Below, piece after piece: positions 35,099 through 43,146 of a stretch of DNA of 64,000 nucleotides. The DNA comes from Levilactobacillus mulengensis. GTDB lineage: Bacteria > Bacillota > Bacilli > Lactobacillales > Lactobacillaceae. The notes below the pieces were generated by a model. The model had not been told where the DNA came from. It did not search any database and was given only the letters and a program-made list of their open reading frames with translations. The stretch covers positions 1 through 64,000 of the forward strand of contig NZ_RHNW01000007.1 of NCBI RefSeq assembly GCF_003946045.1, read 5' to 3'. Both the position numbers and the translations under genes were made by a program. How positions within the stretch are numbered: the first letter of the stretch is position 1; each line of letters starts with the position of its first letter.

Positions 35099-36898
35099 TT
35101 ACTTACTGTGTGGGGCCTTGGGATGCAACACTGCGGCCTTTTTGGGGATGGTTTGGTCGCGACCCAGGTACATCTGATAGTACGGTGGGACGGCGTTGAC
35201 CAGCTTCAACAGCTTGGCCGTCAGTACTGGTAATTGGGCCGGATCAACCTGTGGCAAATCGGCAGCGGTCACGTCACCGGTGATGCCTTGGAAGCGCTTG
35301 ATTCGTTGCAGCAGGTAGCGGACGTCGTAACGTGAAGGGTTGACCTCGATTGGCCGTTTGTCAAAGTTAAGCAGCTTGTAAACGGCTTCTAACCCGGTCC
35401 GAACGGAGGTTTCAACCGTGAAGACCACGTCATCGTCAATTTCCACGAACTGCCCGAGCAGGCCAAGGTTGGTGCAGCCTTCTGGGACTCCCAGTGGCCG
35501 GTCGCCGGCTTGCCGTGGCATGAACTGACTGGTACAGTACGGCATCATGGTCGTCGACATGTAGGTGTGGGCCAGTACCTCGTCCTTGATGTCTAACATG
35601 CCCAAGTGGTACAGCAGTTCCGTCAAAATTTCATCGCCGGTGCAATCCCACATACGTTTCTTAATATAATTCCCTTCATTTTCGCCATACAGGCCATAAC
35701 CCCAACCCACTTCTTCATCGGCGGCTTGGTAGGGGAAGAATGGCTTGTGGTGAATTTCAAAGGAAAGATCCCAGTTGGAATCCTTGAACGTCATGAGGCC
35801 ACCGGTCCCGGCTGGACTGCCAGAGAGTTCCTCGATGCGCTTGAAGAATTCCGGATAGTTCTTGACCGTTGGGAAGAAGGAAATCCACTTGGTCTGGTCA
35901 ATCTGTCCCAGGAACTTTTCGGGATGGCCAAACTTGGCGTCCTTCTTGGCCAGGTTCTGCCAGATGGTAAACGTCCCCATGTCCTGCATGTCGCAGTTGG
36001 TCTCGGCCACCGTGTGATTGTCGCCAAACGTACTGTTTTCACTGATAGACCCCGTGGTGACGAAGACCAGGTCTTGCCGTTGTACAGCCACGCTGACAGC
36101 GCTACCATTTTGAGTCGCAATAATTTCATCGACCGTGTTGTTGGCATCGGAGAAGCCCAGGTCGGTCACGTTGAAGTTGTTTTCAAAGTGGACCCCCTGG
36201 TCAATCAGCCAGCGTTCGATTGGTAAAATGATAGCATCGTATTCGTTGTATTTGGTGTGGACGAACCCCTCCAGATATTCGTGCCGGGAAATAAAGGTGA
36301 ACCGTTGCCAGTAACGCCGGCATTCAATGGCACTGTGGTAGTGCTTGAAGGCCAATTGACTGTGGAAGCAGGTCCAGAAATTGGTTTTAAAGAAATCCTT
36401 GTCAAAAAATTCATCGATCCGCTTGTTGGCTAATTCTTCTTCCGTGGAATTGATAATCGTTTCCATGGCGGCCGCATATTCGGGTTTCATTTTATAATCA
36501 TGGTAATGACTGTCGATTTCACCCTGGTTCACGATGACCCGCGCCTCGCTGTGAATGGGTTCATCGCGGTTGAAGTCGACCACGTCATCTAGCACCGTGC
36601 GCCCAGGATTCTCGAGCGATGGAATCTTGCTGCACAGGTACCACAAACATTCCATGTAGGGTTCCAGCTCCCGTTCGGCCCGACACAGATAACCTTGATT
36701 GCCCTTGGTGCCGTCCATGGAGCCGCCCATCACCGGCTTCTTTTCATAAATGGTGACGTTCCGGGCAGGCATCTGCGCGTCGTCAATAAGAAAGACCGCG
36801 GTGGCTAACCCAGCAATCCCACCACCAACAATGTTGGCCCGACGGTCGTCGATGCCAGCGGGTTTGAGTGGATGATACATCGTCTGATAGATATTCAT
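35099..36898 (-). CDS. ohyA: Oleate hydratase (FAD-dependent fatty-acid double-bond hydratase)
   Basis: 599 residues. FAD-binding NIVGGGIAGLATAVFLI near residue 22, IYEKKPVMGGSMDGTKG near 50, and RAERELEPYMECLWYL near 73 with the glutamate region linked to activity. The C-terminal part has the family pattern MMPYCTSQFMPRQAGDRP. The enzyme adds water to the 9-10 double bond of oleic or linoleic acid, giving 10-hydroxy acids; a detoxification step against free fatty acids at the membrane face. Placed directly behind a TetR gene with operator-like sites between them, so induction by fatty acids is likely. Own terminator. Confidence 0.96.
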   Translation of the reverse strand: MNIYQTMYHPLKPAGIDDRRANIVGGGIAGLATAVFLIDDAQMPARNVTIYEKKPVMGGSMDGTKGNQGYLCRAERELEPYMECLWYLCSKIPSLENPGRTVLDDVVDFNRDEPIHSEARVIVNQGEIDSHYHDYKMKPEYAAAMETIINSTEEELANKRIDEFFDKDFFKTNFWTCFHSQLAFKHYHSAIECRRYWQRFTFISRHEYLEGFVHTKYNEYDAIILPIERWLIDQGVHFENNFNVTDLGFSDANNTVDEIIATQNGSAVSVAVQRQDLVFVTTGSISENSTFGDNHTVAETNCDMQDMGTFTIWQNLAKKDAKFGHPEKFLGQIDQTKWISFFPTVKNYPEFFKRIEELSGSPAGTGGLMTFKDSNWDLSFEIHHKPFFPYQAADEEVGWGYGLYGENEGNYIKKRMWDCTGDEILTELLYHLGMLDIKDEVLAHTYMSTTMMPYCTSQFMPRQAGDRPLGVPEGCTNLGLLGQFVEIDDDVVFTVETSVRTGLEAVYKLLNFDKRPIEVNPSRYDVRYLLQRIKRFQGITGDVTAADLPQVDPAQLPVLTAKLLKLVNAVPPYYQMYLGRDQTIPKKAAVLHPKAPHSK

Positions 36899-36967
36899 GA
36901 AGATGACCTTCTTTGTTTGGGATTAGGTGCTTGTCTTTAAGATAAGGCCCACCCGCCAACAAGACAA

Positions 36968-37019
36968 TTGACAAAAAAAGAGAACCGTCAAAATTTTGAC
37001 AGCTCCCCGATTTTGTCAA
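36968..37019 (-). promoter_or_regulatory. Nested operator dyads and terminator between tetR and ohyA
   Basis: Four TTGAC/GTCAA half-sites at 36968, 36987, 36996 and 37015 make two 24-bp inverted repeats and one central 14-bp palindrome (GTCAAAATTTTGAC), all symmetric about 36993.5. On the minus strand the centre plus CTCTTTTTTT also makes a terminator for tetR. A likely ohyA promoter (TTGTCT, 16 bp, TTATCT) lies just downstream at about 36942-36969. Confidence 0.6.
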
Positions 37020-37574
37020 TTATTCGGCATAGTTCTGTAAGGCCTTCTGAAAATCCCCTTGCACCAACACGCCCGTTTGTTCGACGATGTCGGCTGGGTC
37101 CTCTCGCATCCCATCCTTGACCCACTCGAAAATGAGCGCAATAAAGGCCAGGCTGTAAAAATGGGCAATGAAATCCTTGTGCTTCTGAGCGACCCGTATC
37201 CCCGCCGCCTGGCGCTCAACCACAGCGATAATGTACTGATACAGCACCGTATATATGTATTTTTCTAAAAGGTCGCGGTAGGCTGACTCGTAGGTGTTCT
37301 GCACGAGATACCGGTTCTCCTTAATCGTGGTCATCACGTTACAGAATCCCTGTTGCCAGTTGTCATAGTCCGCCACGTTTTGTAGTGACTCGGCGGTCGC
37401 CTGCTTAGCGGTCCACTCAACCAGTTCGTAAATGTCACTGAAATGGTTATAAAAGGTCTGCCGCGTCAGGTCACAGGCCGTCACGATGGATTTGATGGTA
37501 ATCTTATCAACCGGCGTTGTCCGGAGCTGCGTCAACAGTGCCGCCGACAATTCTTGTTTCGTATTCTTTGCCAT
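37020..37574 (-). CDS. TetR/AcrR family regulator, likely controlling oleate hydratase
   Basis: 184 residues. N-terminal HTH at residues 8-50: VDKITIKSIVTACDLTRQTFYNHFSDIYELV. The C-terminal ligand domain is of the DhaS-like TetR_C_7 sort (FYSLAFIALIFEWVKDGMREDP). GAGGGG precedes ATG 37574. Transcribed toward ohyA with a 121-bp gap that carries the TTGAC dyads; autoregulation and control of ohyA are inferred. The ligand is plausibly a long-chain fatty acid. Confidence 0.88.
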   Translation of the reverse strand: MAKNTKQELSAALLTQLRTTPVDKITIKSIVTACDLTRQTFYNHFSDIYELVEWTAKQATAESLQNVADYDNWQQGFCNVMTTIKENRYLVQNTYESAYRDLLEKYIYTVLYQYIIAVVERQAAGIRVAQKHKDFIAHFYSLAFIALIFEWVKDGMREDPADIVEQTGVLVQGDFQKALQNYAE

Positions 37575-37676
37575 ATGTCAGTGCCCCTCACCAATGTGCT
37601 GGGCTAAGTATAGCAAGCCGCCCTCAACGAATTCAAGGGGGAAGTCATTAACAATAATTCAATAGTCTAAATATTA

Positions 37677-37952
37677 TTAGTCGTGCGTTCTGTCCGTAAA
37701 CCAGGCTTCCACTTGGCGCCGCGTCGCTAACCGCTCAACGGGTAACCTCCGAGTGGCTTCACGTAACTCTAAATCAATCTCCTGTTGTAAGTCGAACGGC
37801 AAGGCCCCTTCGGCAACGACCTTTTCAAAAAATAGCGTTACTGCATGGGTCGAATCTATCCCCAACTTTTTAAATACGGCATCAGCTTGATCAGCCAATT
37901 GTCGATCCATTGCGACTTGAATCTCTTTTTTCTCTTGCTTAGGAGCATGCAT
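37677..37952 (-). CDS. RelB/DinJ family antitoxin without an adjacent toxin
   Basis: 91 residues. Ribbon-helix-helix start EIQVAMDRQLADQADAVFKKLGIDSTHAVTLFFEKVV, the RelB/DinJ signature, then LPFDLQ and a charged tail. AAAGGGG precedes ATG 37952. RelB/DinJ proteins neutralise YafQ/RelE ribosome-dependent RNases, but no RelE/YafQ gene lies on either side, so it is an orphan antitoxin or a free regulator. Confidence 0.85.
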   Translation of the reverse strand: MHAPKQEKKEIQVAMDRQLADQADAVFKKLGIDSTHAVTLFFEKVVAEGALPFDLQQEIDLELREATRRLPVERLATRRQVEAWFTDRTHD

Positions 37953-38088
37953 GCAGAAATCCCCTTTCGTTTGCCTTGATCATACAAGCTACCATACAAA
38001 ATTGCTGAAATTAATACTTGCCTTGCACAAAAAACGTAAGCACCAAAAAACAAATGAAACTAGCAGTTGACTTCGCAAATTTGACGCA

Positions 38089-38129
38089 AAAAAAACGCCC
38101 AACCAGTACAAGACTGATTGGACGTTTTT
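38089..38129. terminator. Strong bidirectional terminator
   Basis: AACGCCCAACCAGT-ACAAG-ACTGATTGGACGTT with A8 on the left and T5 on the right. Confidence 0.88.
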
Positions 38130-38300
38130 CACACAGCGTTCGGTTTCCCGAACGGATCCATCTCGGAATCCACATTCCCTCAAGATCAGACACGTCACAA
38201 TACGGTGACATATGTGCCCTGCTGACAAATTCACCTAGCCGCTTGTGCGGACGCTCCTTGCAAGCAAGGGACGCGTGATTTCTCGACTCATCGCATAGAA
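38089..38300 (-). ncRNA. Candidate structured RNA of about 200 nt
   Basis: Bounded by a TATAGT box on the minus strand near 38308 and a strong terminator at 38089-38129. It contains consecutive hairpins: CGTCCCTTGC/GCAAGGAGCG, CCGC-ACAA-GCGG, GTCAC/GTGAC, and CGTTCGG-GAAA-CCGAACG with a GNRA tetraloop. No ORF with a ribosome binding site. I do not recognise it as 6S, SRP, tmRNA or a riboswitch. It could alternatively be the 3' UTR of the upstream gene. Confidence 0.4.
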
Positions 38301-38334
38301 ACTATACTAGCACACTTAGTCGCAAAAGACAAGG

Positions 38335-38979
38335 CTACTTCTTCGTCGTGGTCTTCCGCGTCGTTGCCCGTTTCGTCGTAGTCCGCTTGGTTGCGGGCTT
38401 CTTGGCAGCGGTCGTGCGCTTAGTGGTTGCCTTGCGCGTCGCCTTCTTAGCGGCTGGCTTTTTAGTCGTCGTTTTCTTAGCTGCCGGCTTAGTGACGTCC
38501 GCATTGGGTACGTCGGTAGCGGCTTCGTTGGTCGCCGCTGCCTGGAGCTTTTCAATCTGAAGGCCTAACCAGTCATGGAGGCTTTGGTCAGCGACTTTAG
38601 CCTGATCCACGTAGGTCGTCGCAGGCGCCAAAGCGTCGATGCGTAGACCAGAAACGTTGATATCTGGCGTTTCGATAACGGCATACACGTTTAGGTCGGC
38701 CTCGTCCGTGGTTTCCATAATTTTACCAATCGTTTTACTATCTTGCATTGGCAAATTGATGACACTCATCTCCAACCGCACGGAAACGTCCGTGTCGGTC
38801 ACGTTGAGCGTAGCTTGGGCCAGTTGATCCTGACCAATTTGTTCGCGGATGAAGGCTGTTAAGGGGGCCATGGTGCCATCCGGATCCTTGAAAAAGTCTT
38901 TTTCGGTGGTGTCCGCCGTGAAATGTTGAATTTCATCGGCTGCGACCGCGTCAATAAATGCTTGAATTTCTCGTTTCAT
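38335..38979 (-). CDS. Hypothetical protein with histone H1-like Lys/Thr/Ala tail
   Basis: 214 residues. Residues 1-150 are an acidic, soluble domain with no recognised family. From about residue 155 the chain turns into repeated (A/T)-K-K and TTKK/KRTTT units to the end, about 55 residues and strongly basic, like bacterial histone H1-like or AlgP-type tails. Such tails bind DNA or RNA without sequence preference. GAGGTG precedes ATG 38979. Eleven bp downstream of the four-helix membrane gene, so co-transcribed with it. Confidence 0.7.
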   Translation of the reverse strand: MKREIQAFIDAVAADEIQHFTADTTEKDFFKDPDGTMAPLTAFIREQIGQDQLAQATLNVTDTDVSVRLEMSVINLPMQDSKTIGKIMETTDEADLNVYAVIETPDINVSGLRIDALAPATTYVDQAKVADQSLHDWLGLQIEKLQAAATNEAATDVPNADVTKPAAKKTTTKKPAAKKATRKATTKRTTAAKKPATKRTTTKRATTRKTTTKK

Positions 38980-38990
38980 GCCTTACACCT

Positions 38991-39413
38991 CTATTTTTTC
39001 GCAGCGAACCGCTTGGCGTCCGCAATTTTTTGTTGCCGGAGCCGTAACCGTAATGCCAGGACCAGCCAGTAGCCATTGGCGACGATTAATGCCAAGCCAA
39101 ATGCCGACATCAACATCTTAATCATGACGCTGGCGCCGCTGTCCATCCACATGTTAATGATCACACTAACCGGTGACAACGTGTACAGCGCAATGACCAA
39201 TCCCATGAAGTAGAAGGATGGCTTCCAGTTCAGCGCGGCTAACACGATTGGCACAGCGTAGAGCACGAACGCAATCAGCGTTGTGTGCCAGAACTCGGCC
39301 ATGGTCATTTGCACGTTGGGTGAGTCAACGAAGGGCCGGGACATTAGAAAATTTAAAGCAATAAAGCCGACCATGGAAATGATGGCCCAGGCAATCACGT
39401 TACGATCTTTCAT
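38991..39413 (-). CDS. Four-helix membrane protein of unknown function
   Basis: 140 residues with hydrophobic segments at about 7-25, 43-62, 68-88 and 100-122 and a basic C-terminus (LRLRQQKIADAKRFAAKK). GAGGAG lies upstream of ATG 39413. First gene of an operon with the Lys-tailed protein. No family recognised. Confidence 0.7.
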   Translation of the reverse strand: MKDRNVIAWAIISMVGFIALNFLMSRPFVDSPNVQMTMAEFWHTTLIAFVLYAVPIVLAALNWKPSFYFMGLVIALYTLSPVSVIINMWMDSGASVMIKMLMSAFGLALIVANGYWLVLALRLRLRQQKIADAKRFAAKK

Positions 39414-39446
39414 TTTAAAATAAACTCCTCAATAAATTCCTAAAAT

Positions 39447-39479
39447 AAAAGACGCAGTCAAACCGACCACGTCTTAGTC
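39447..39479 (-). terminator. Terminator of lplA
   Basis: Minus-strand AAGACG-TGGTC / GACTG-CGTCTT followed by a T-rich tail. Confidence 0.65.
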
Positions 39480-39544
39480 AATTCCATTCTATTCTAACTT
39501 ATTCCCGGCGGAAAATCAGCTAATCGCCGAAAACTAACGGGAAT

Positions 39545-40558
39545 CTAATCAACCAGCAAGTCTAAAACATCTTTGGTATCAATCCCATTGAAGTAGAGTT
39601 GCGTGTTGACGCTGTTCAAAACCTGTCCGACGTTTTCACGGTCGTAACGGACGCCGGCTAACTTGTCAGCCAATTCCGTTGCGTCAGAAGGACCGAAGAA
39701 GTCACCGTAGAACTTGATGTTCTTGATCTTCCCGTTTTCAACTAATAACCGGGCATCAATCGTGCCGGCCGTAAAGTGTTGACGCTTCTTAACCGTGAAT
39801 TCTGGAGAATTGCCGTAAACCCAATCCCAGTTGCTGTAGTAGTCTTTGTAAATCTTTTCGATAGCAGCCTTTTCGCTGTCTTCGATGACAACTTCTTTGT
39901 CTTTGATGGCATCCGGGCTATCCACGTGGAACAATTCCTTTAATAAGGTGTCGCGGAATTCTGGGACCGTTAAGTTTTGATATTCAGGGGCTAAGTAAGG
40001 TTTTAAGTTCGTGACCCGTGAACGGACGGACTTGATGCCCTTAGACTTCATCTTGTCGGCTGGGACGTTTAAGGCATGCGCAATCACGTCTTGGTCCACG
40101 TCCAGCATCAAGGTACCGTGGGAGAAGGTCTTGCCGCTGTGCGAGTACATCGCGTTACCGGAGAACTTCTTGCCGTCGACTAAAATGTCATTCCGGCCAG
40201 AAACTTCGGTAGTCGTGGCGCCCATTTCATGTAAAGCATCGACGACGGGTTGAACGAAGGACTTGAAGTCCCCGAATTCTTCGCTATCGCTATCAACCAC
40301 GAAGCTAAAGCAAAGGTTCCCGAGGTCTTGGTAGACAGCACCGCCACCCGATAACCGACGGGTAACCGTGATGTTGTTTTCTTCAACGTACTTTTGGTTG
40401 ATCTCTTCCAGTGTGTTTTGGTTACGACCAACGATGATGCAAGGTCCTTCATAGTAGAACAAGACTAGCGGTTCATCGAACTTTTTGTTGTTCATCAAGT
40501 ATTGTTCCGTTGCTAAATTCTGACGAATATCGTGTGATTTCATGGCATACCAATACAT
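39545..40558 (-). CDS. lplA: Lipoate-protein ligase A
   Basis: 337 residues, two-domain LplA length. The catalytic domain has the RRLSGGGAVYQDLGNLCFSF signature near residue 68, DILVDGKKFSGNAM with the conserved Lys near 125, and HGTLMLDVD. The C-terminal accessory domain begins near 250. It activates lipoate with ATP and attaches it to E2 or GcvH lysines. Preceded by a near-consensus promoter and followed by a terminator, so monocistronic. No ketoacid dehydrogenase genes are adjacent. Confidence 0.94.
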   Translation of the reverse strand: MYWYAMKSHDIRQNLATEQYLMNNKKFDEPLVLFYYEGPCIIVGRNQNTLEEINQKYVEENNITVTRRLSGGGAVYQDLGNLCFSFVVDSDSEEFGDFKSFVQPVVDALHEMGATTTEVSGRNDILVDGKKFSGNAMYSHSGKTFSHGTLMLDVDQDVIAHALNVPADKMKSKGIKSVRSRVTNLKPYLAPEYQNLTVPEFRDTLLKELFHVDSPDAIKDKEVVIEDSEKAAIEKIYKDYYSNWDWVYGNSPEFTVKKRQHFTAGTIDARLLVENGKIKNIKFYGDFFGPSDATELADKLAGVRYDRENVGQVLNSVNTQLYFNGIDTKDVLDLLVD

Positions 40559-40628
40559 AACCTAAAAACCCCTTTCAAATTAACCAACCCGGGGCAGTCC
40601 CATACGGTAACTTTCCCGGTTACTTTAA

Positions 40629-40657
40629 ATCATAGCACGAGTTGTAACCGATTACAA
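40629..40657 (-). promoter_or_regulatory. Promoter of lplA
   Basis: Minus-strand TTGTAA, 17-bp spacer, TATGAT, about 70 bp upstream of the start. An imperfect dyad GTAACCGGGAAAGTTAC lies in the leader. Confidence 0.75.
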
Positions 40658-40825
40658 TTTAGCTTATAAAGTGGAAAGAATTTTTGAAACTTTGTCGCTA
40701 GTGGCGGTGATGAGCCCTGCTTGGCCGGGAATTTCACGAAATTTTTTCGGTGACATTGGGTTGGTGAAAGTGGGACGGTTGGAATCTAAATAACTTTCTG
40801 CGGTGATGCGAGTTCAGGGGGAGAT

Positions 40826-40880
40826 GGGCACTGGAGTCGCGCTCCGCAAGGCAGGTCCCTGCGCTTAGAAAGGCTTGGAA
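40826..40880 (+). repeat. Family S fragment (S2a)
   Basis: Contains CGCTCCGCAAGGCAGGTCCCTGCGCTTA, matching only one arm region of the S element. Lies upstream of the fuller copy. Confidence 0.5.
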
Positions 40881-40925
40881 CTCCTGCCCGGCTTGGTGAT
40901 TACTGACTGCATTTGCTTAGTGCGT

Positions 40926-41086
40926 TCAATTGGCTCTCACCACTCAGTCCCTAATCTGGCAGCCTTCGAAACGTGTTCCGCAGGGCAGCCGGTTCCGCTT
41001 AACACCGAAACGAAAGCGACCCAGATTCGGGGTCATTCCCGTTTCGCCGTTAATGCTCGCCAGCTAACCGCCCTGCTCCACACTCT
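40926..41086 (+). repeat. Family S hairpin repeat, copy S2b
   Basis: Constant flank TGGCTCTCACCAC..TCTGGCAGCCTTCGAAACGTG, then hairpin GTGTTCCGCAGGGC / GCCCTGCTCCACAC with CGAAACG/CGTTTCG and GACCC/GGGTC above it. Outer pairs differ from S1 by compensating changes. Confidence 0.7.
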
Positions 41087-41089
41087 TAT

Positions 41090-41122
41090 ACAAAAAAATC
41101 GTCCAGGTTCACCCCGGGCGAT
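41090..41122 (-). terminator. Minus-strand terminator downstream of the Rrf2 gene
   Basis: TCGCCCGGGG-TGAA-CCTGGACGA followed by TTTTTTT on the minus strand. Confidence 0.6.
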
Positions 41123-41226
41123 CTCCGACGACATTAATGGTGGCCGTGGCCGCCATTCCTTATCTACATCTATATTATACCTGCTTTGCTTACCAAAAGG
41201 CAGCAATCTGCTCACTGATTAAAGCC

Positions 41227-41691
41227 CTAGTCGTGGTTAATCAGCTTGCGGAAGAAACCGTGCTGGTGCAGGTCTTCCTTCAGGTCGGTCATCGTAAATT
41301 GATGGTAAAATTTGCGATAGTCTTCGTCAGCTAACGTAAACAAGTCCGTCAATGTTTGCGAAATGTTCGCAGAAATATCCGTATTATCGCTGGCCTTTGT
41401 CCCCTTGGAGTCACCCGTAATAAACCGCGCATAGCTGATGGTCGGCGGAATCGTCAGATCGTACAGCTCACCCACGTTGATTTCGGCAAGATCACGAATC
41501 AGTTGATACCCCCCGTTCTTACCAACAGAGCCTTCAATGTAGCCCTGCTTGTGCAAAACGGACAGGATATTTCGAATCATGACCGCATTCAGTTGTAAGG
41601 ATGTTGCCAACTCCCGGCTCGCAATTTTTCGGGGACGATTTTCGTCCAGGTAAAGCAAGCTGTGGACTGCAACAGAAAAGTCTAATCTCAT
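41227..41691 (-). CDS. Rrf2 family transcriptional regulator without iron-sulfur cysteines
   Basis: 154 residues. Winged helix: LDFSVAVHSLLYLDE, IASRELATSLQLNAVMIRNILSVLHKQGYIEGSVGKNGGYQL, the Rrf2 pattern. The protein contains no cysteine at all, so unlike IscR/NsrR it cannot bind an Fe-S cluster and probably senses something else. It is divergent from the opp operon that begins 440 bp away and could control it, but that is only position-based. The ribosome binding site upstream of ATG 41691 is weak. Confidence 0.85.
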   Translation of the reverse strand: MRLDFSVAVHSLLYLDENRPRKIASRELATSLQLNAVMIRNILSVLHKQGYIEGSVGKNGGYQLIRDLAEINVGELYDLTIPPTISYARFITGDSKGTKASDNTDISANISQTLTDLFTLADEDYRKFYHQFTMTDLKEDLHQHGFFRKLINHD

Positions 41692-42132
41692 CGTTCAGCC
41701 ATCGCTTTCAAAAATTCTGTAGTTATTACTGGTATCATACCACACCTTGTGAAGTGGAATGAAGGTATAAACCAAAATGCTAAGAACTTTCTCATTCAGA
41801 ATATACATGCATATTTTTTCAATAGAGTGTATAGGTTAATCCTATTAATTAGTGGTTTGGCAGGCGGATTATCCAACTATTTGGTTTTAGGTTAAATTTT
41901 TTATCATTTTATGAATAGTCTGCGATGATTGATATAGCAAAGTTTGTGAGGATTCTATGAAGATTTCATGGCCGGATTATTTAAATTTGGGGTTGTAAAT
42001 GAGAATTTGATTAACTATAATCAAACACAATTATTGTTAAGGACCGAATTGAATACGAAAAGACGTTTATTCACCGGGCTTTATTCAAAAATGAGAGATA
42101 TATTAGAATTAATACATTGGGGAGGGATTTCC
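41692..42132. promoter_or_regulatory. AT-rich divergent control region of rrf2-like gene and opp operon
   Basis: Clearly AT-richer than either side. It carries likely promoters for the opp operon and a short leader ORF with a ribosome binding site (next entry). The opp frame is open back to 41968 but lacks an initiation signal before 42133. Confidence 0.4.
41957..41998 (+). CDS. Possible 13-residue leader peptide before the opp operon
   Basis: GTGAGGAT lies 5-6 bp before ATG 41957. The peptide MKISWPDYLNLGL ends at TAA 41996-41998, about 135 bp before oppD. It may be a chance ORF. If translated it could couple opp expression to translation or be a short signal peptide, but there is no transport or processing evidence. 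Confidence 0.25.
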   Translation: MKISWPDYLNLGL

Positions 42133-43146
42133 GTGGAAACCGCATCAAACTTTTTGAACATCAAAGACGTCAGCACGGCTTTCAAGATTAATGGCCAATT
42201 CTACGACGCCATCTCCCACATTAACCTCCAAGTTCATCATGACGAGATTCTCGCCATCGTTGGTGAATCAGGTTGTGGCAAAAGTACGTTAGCCACCACG
42301 ATCATGGGTCTACATGATCCAGCCGAAACGAAAATTTCCGGCGAAATTGATTTTGAAGGTACCAACCTTCTTAAGCTCGATGATGATGGCTACAACGACT
42401 TCCGAGGCGCTAAGATTGGGATGATCTTCCAAGATCCATTATCCGCTTTGAATCCACTGAAGCGCATTGAAGATCAAATTAGTGAAGTTATGGATTACCA
42501 TACTTCCCTATCTAAGGAAGAAAAGCACGAACGGGTTTTACAACTACTCGATGAAGTTGGGATTGTGAACCCCAAGCGGACTGCTCATCAATTTCCTCAT
42601 GAACTTTCCGGTGGGATGCGGCAACGGGTCATCATCGCGATTGCCATTGCCTGCAAGCCAGACTTAATCATTGCCGACGAACCCACAACCGCCTTAGACG
42701 TGACCATCCAAGCACAGATTCTGGATGTTCTCCGCGATATTCAAAAGGAAAACCACGCGGGCATCATCCTCATCACTCATGACTTGGGTGTCGTTGCTGA
42801 AACGGCCGACAGAGTCGCTGTGATGTACGCGGGTCAAATCGTTGAGGAAGGCACTGCAGAACAAGTCTTCAACACACCAGAGCACCCCTACACGCGTTCT
42901 CTCCTGCGGTCAATGCCTCAGCGAGACAACGAAAACGATGACCTCTATGTCATCAAGGGCAACGTCCCTTCTCTTCAGAAGATGCCTAGCACCGGCGATC
43001 GGTTTGCCCCACGGATTCCCTGGGTGCCAGCCAGTGCCCACGAAGAAAATCCTACCATGCATGAGGTTGCGCCGGGCCACGAAGTTCGTTGCACCTGCTA
43101 CAAGGAATTTTCATTTCCAGATCAGAAGGGGAGCGTGACCGCATGA
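42133..43146 (+). CDS. oppD: Oligopeptide ABC transporter ATP-binding protein OppD
   Basis: 337 residues from GTG 42133, with GGGGAGGG upstream. Walker [11 protein letters not shown] near residue 40, Q-loop [12 protein letters not shown], signature LSGGMRQRV near 158, Walker [14 protein letters not shown]-loop [10 protein letters not shown]. The C-terminal extension has the oligopeptide-type [14 protein letters not shown] and a Cys pair (VRCTCY) where this family carries a cysteine cluster. Drives peptide import with OppF. First gene of oppDFBCA; its stop overlaps the oppF start (ATGA). Confidence 0.95.
   Translation: METASNFLNIKDVSTAFKINGQFYDAISHINLQVHHDEILAIVGESGCGKSTLATTIMGLHDPAETKISGEIDFEGTNLLKLDDDGYNDFRGAKIGMIFQDPLSALNPLKRIEDQISEVMDYHTSLSKEEKHERVLQLLDEVGIVNPKRTAHQFPHELSGGMRQRVIIAIAIACKPDLIIADEPTTALDVTIQAQILDVLRDIQKENHAGIILITHDLGVVAETADRVAVMYAGQIVEEGTAEQVFNTPEHPYTRSLLRSMPQRDNENDDLYVIKGNVPSLQKMPSTGDRFAPRIPWVPASAHEENPTMHEVAPGHEVRCTCYKEFSFPDQKGSVTA

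Noticed and set aside
40740-41226. T-box or riboswitch upstream of the Rrf2/lplA genes
   Set aside because: The hairpins there belong to the S repeat and a terminator; no T-box or known aptamer motif was found.
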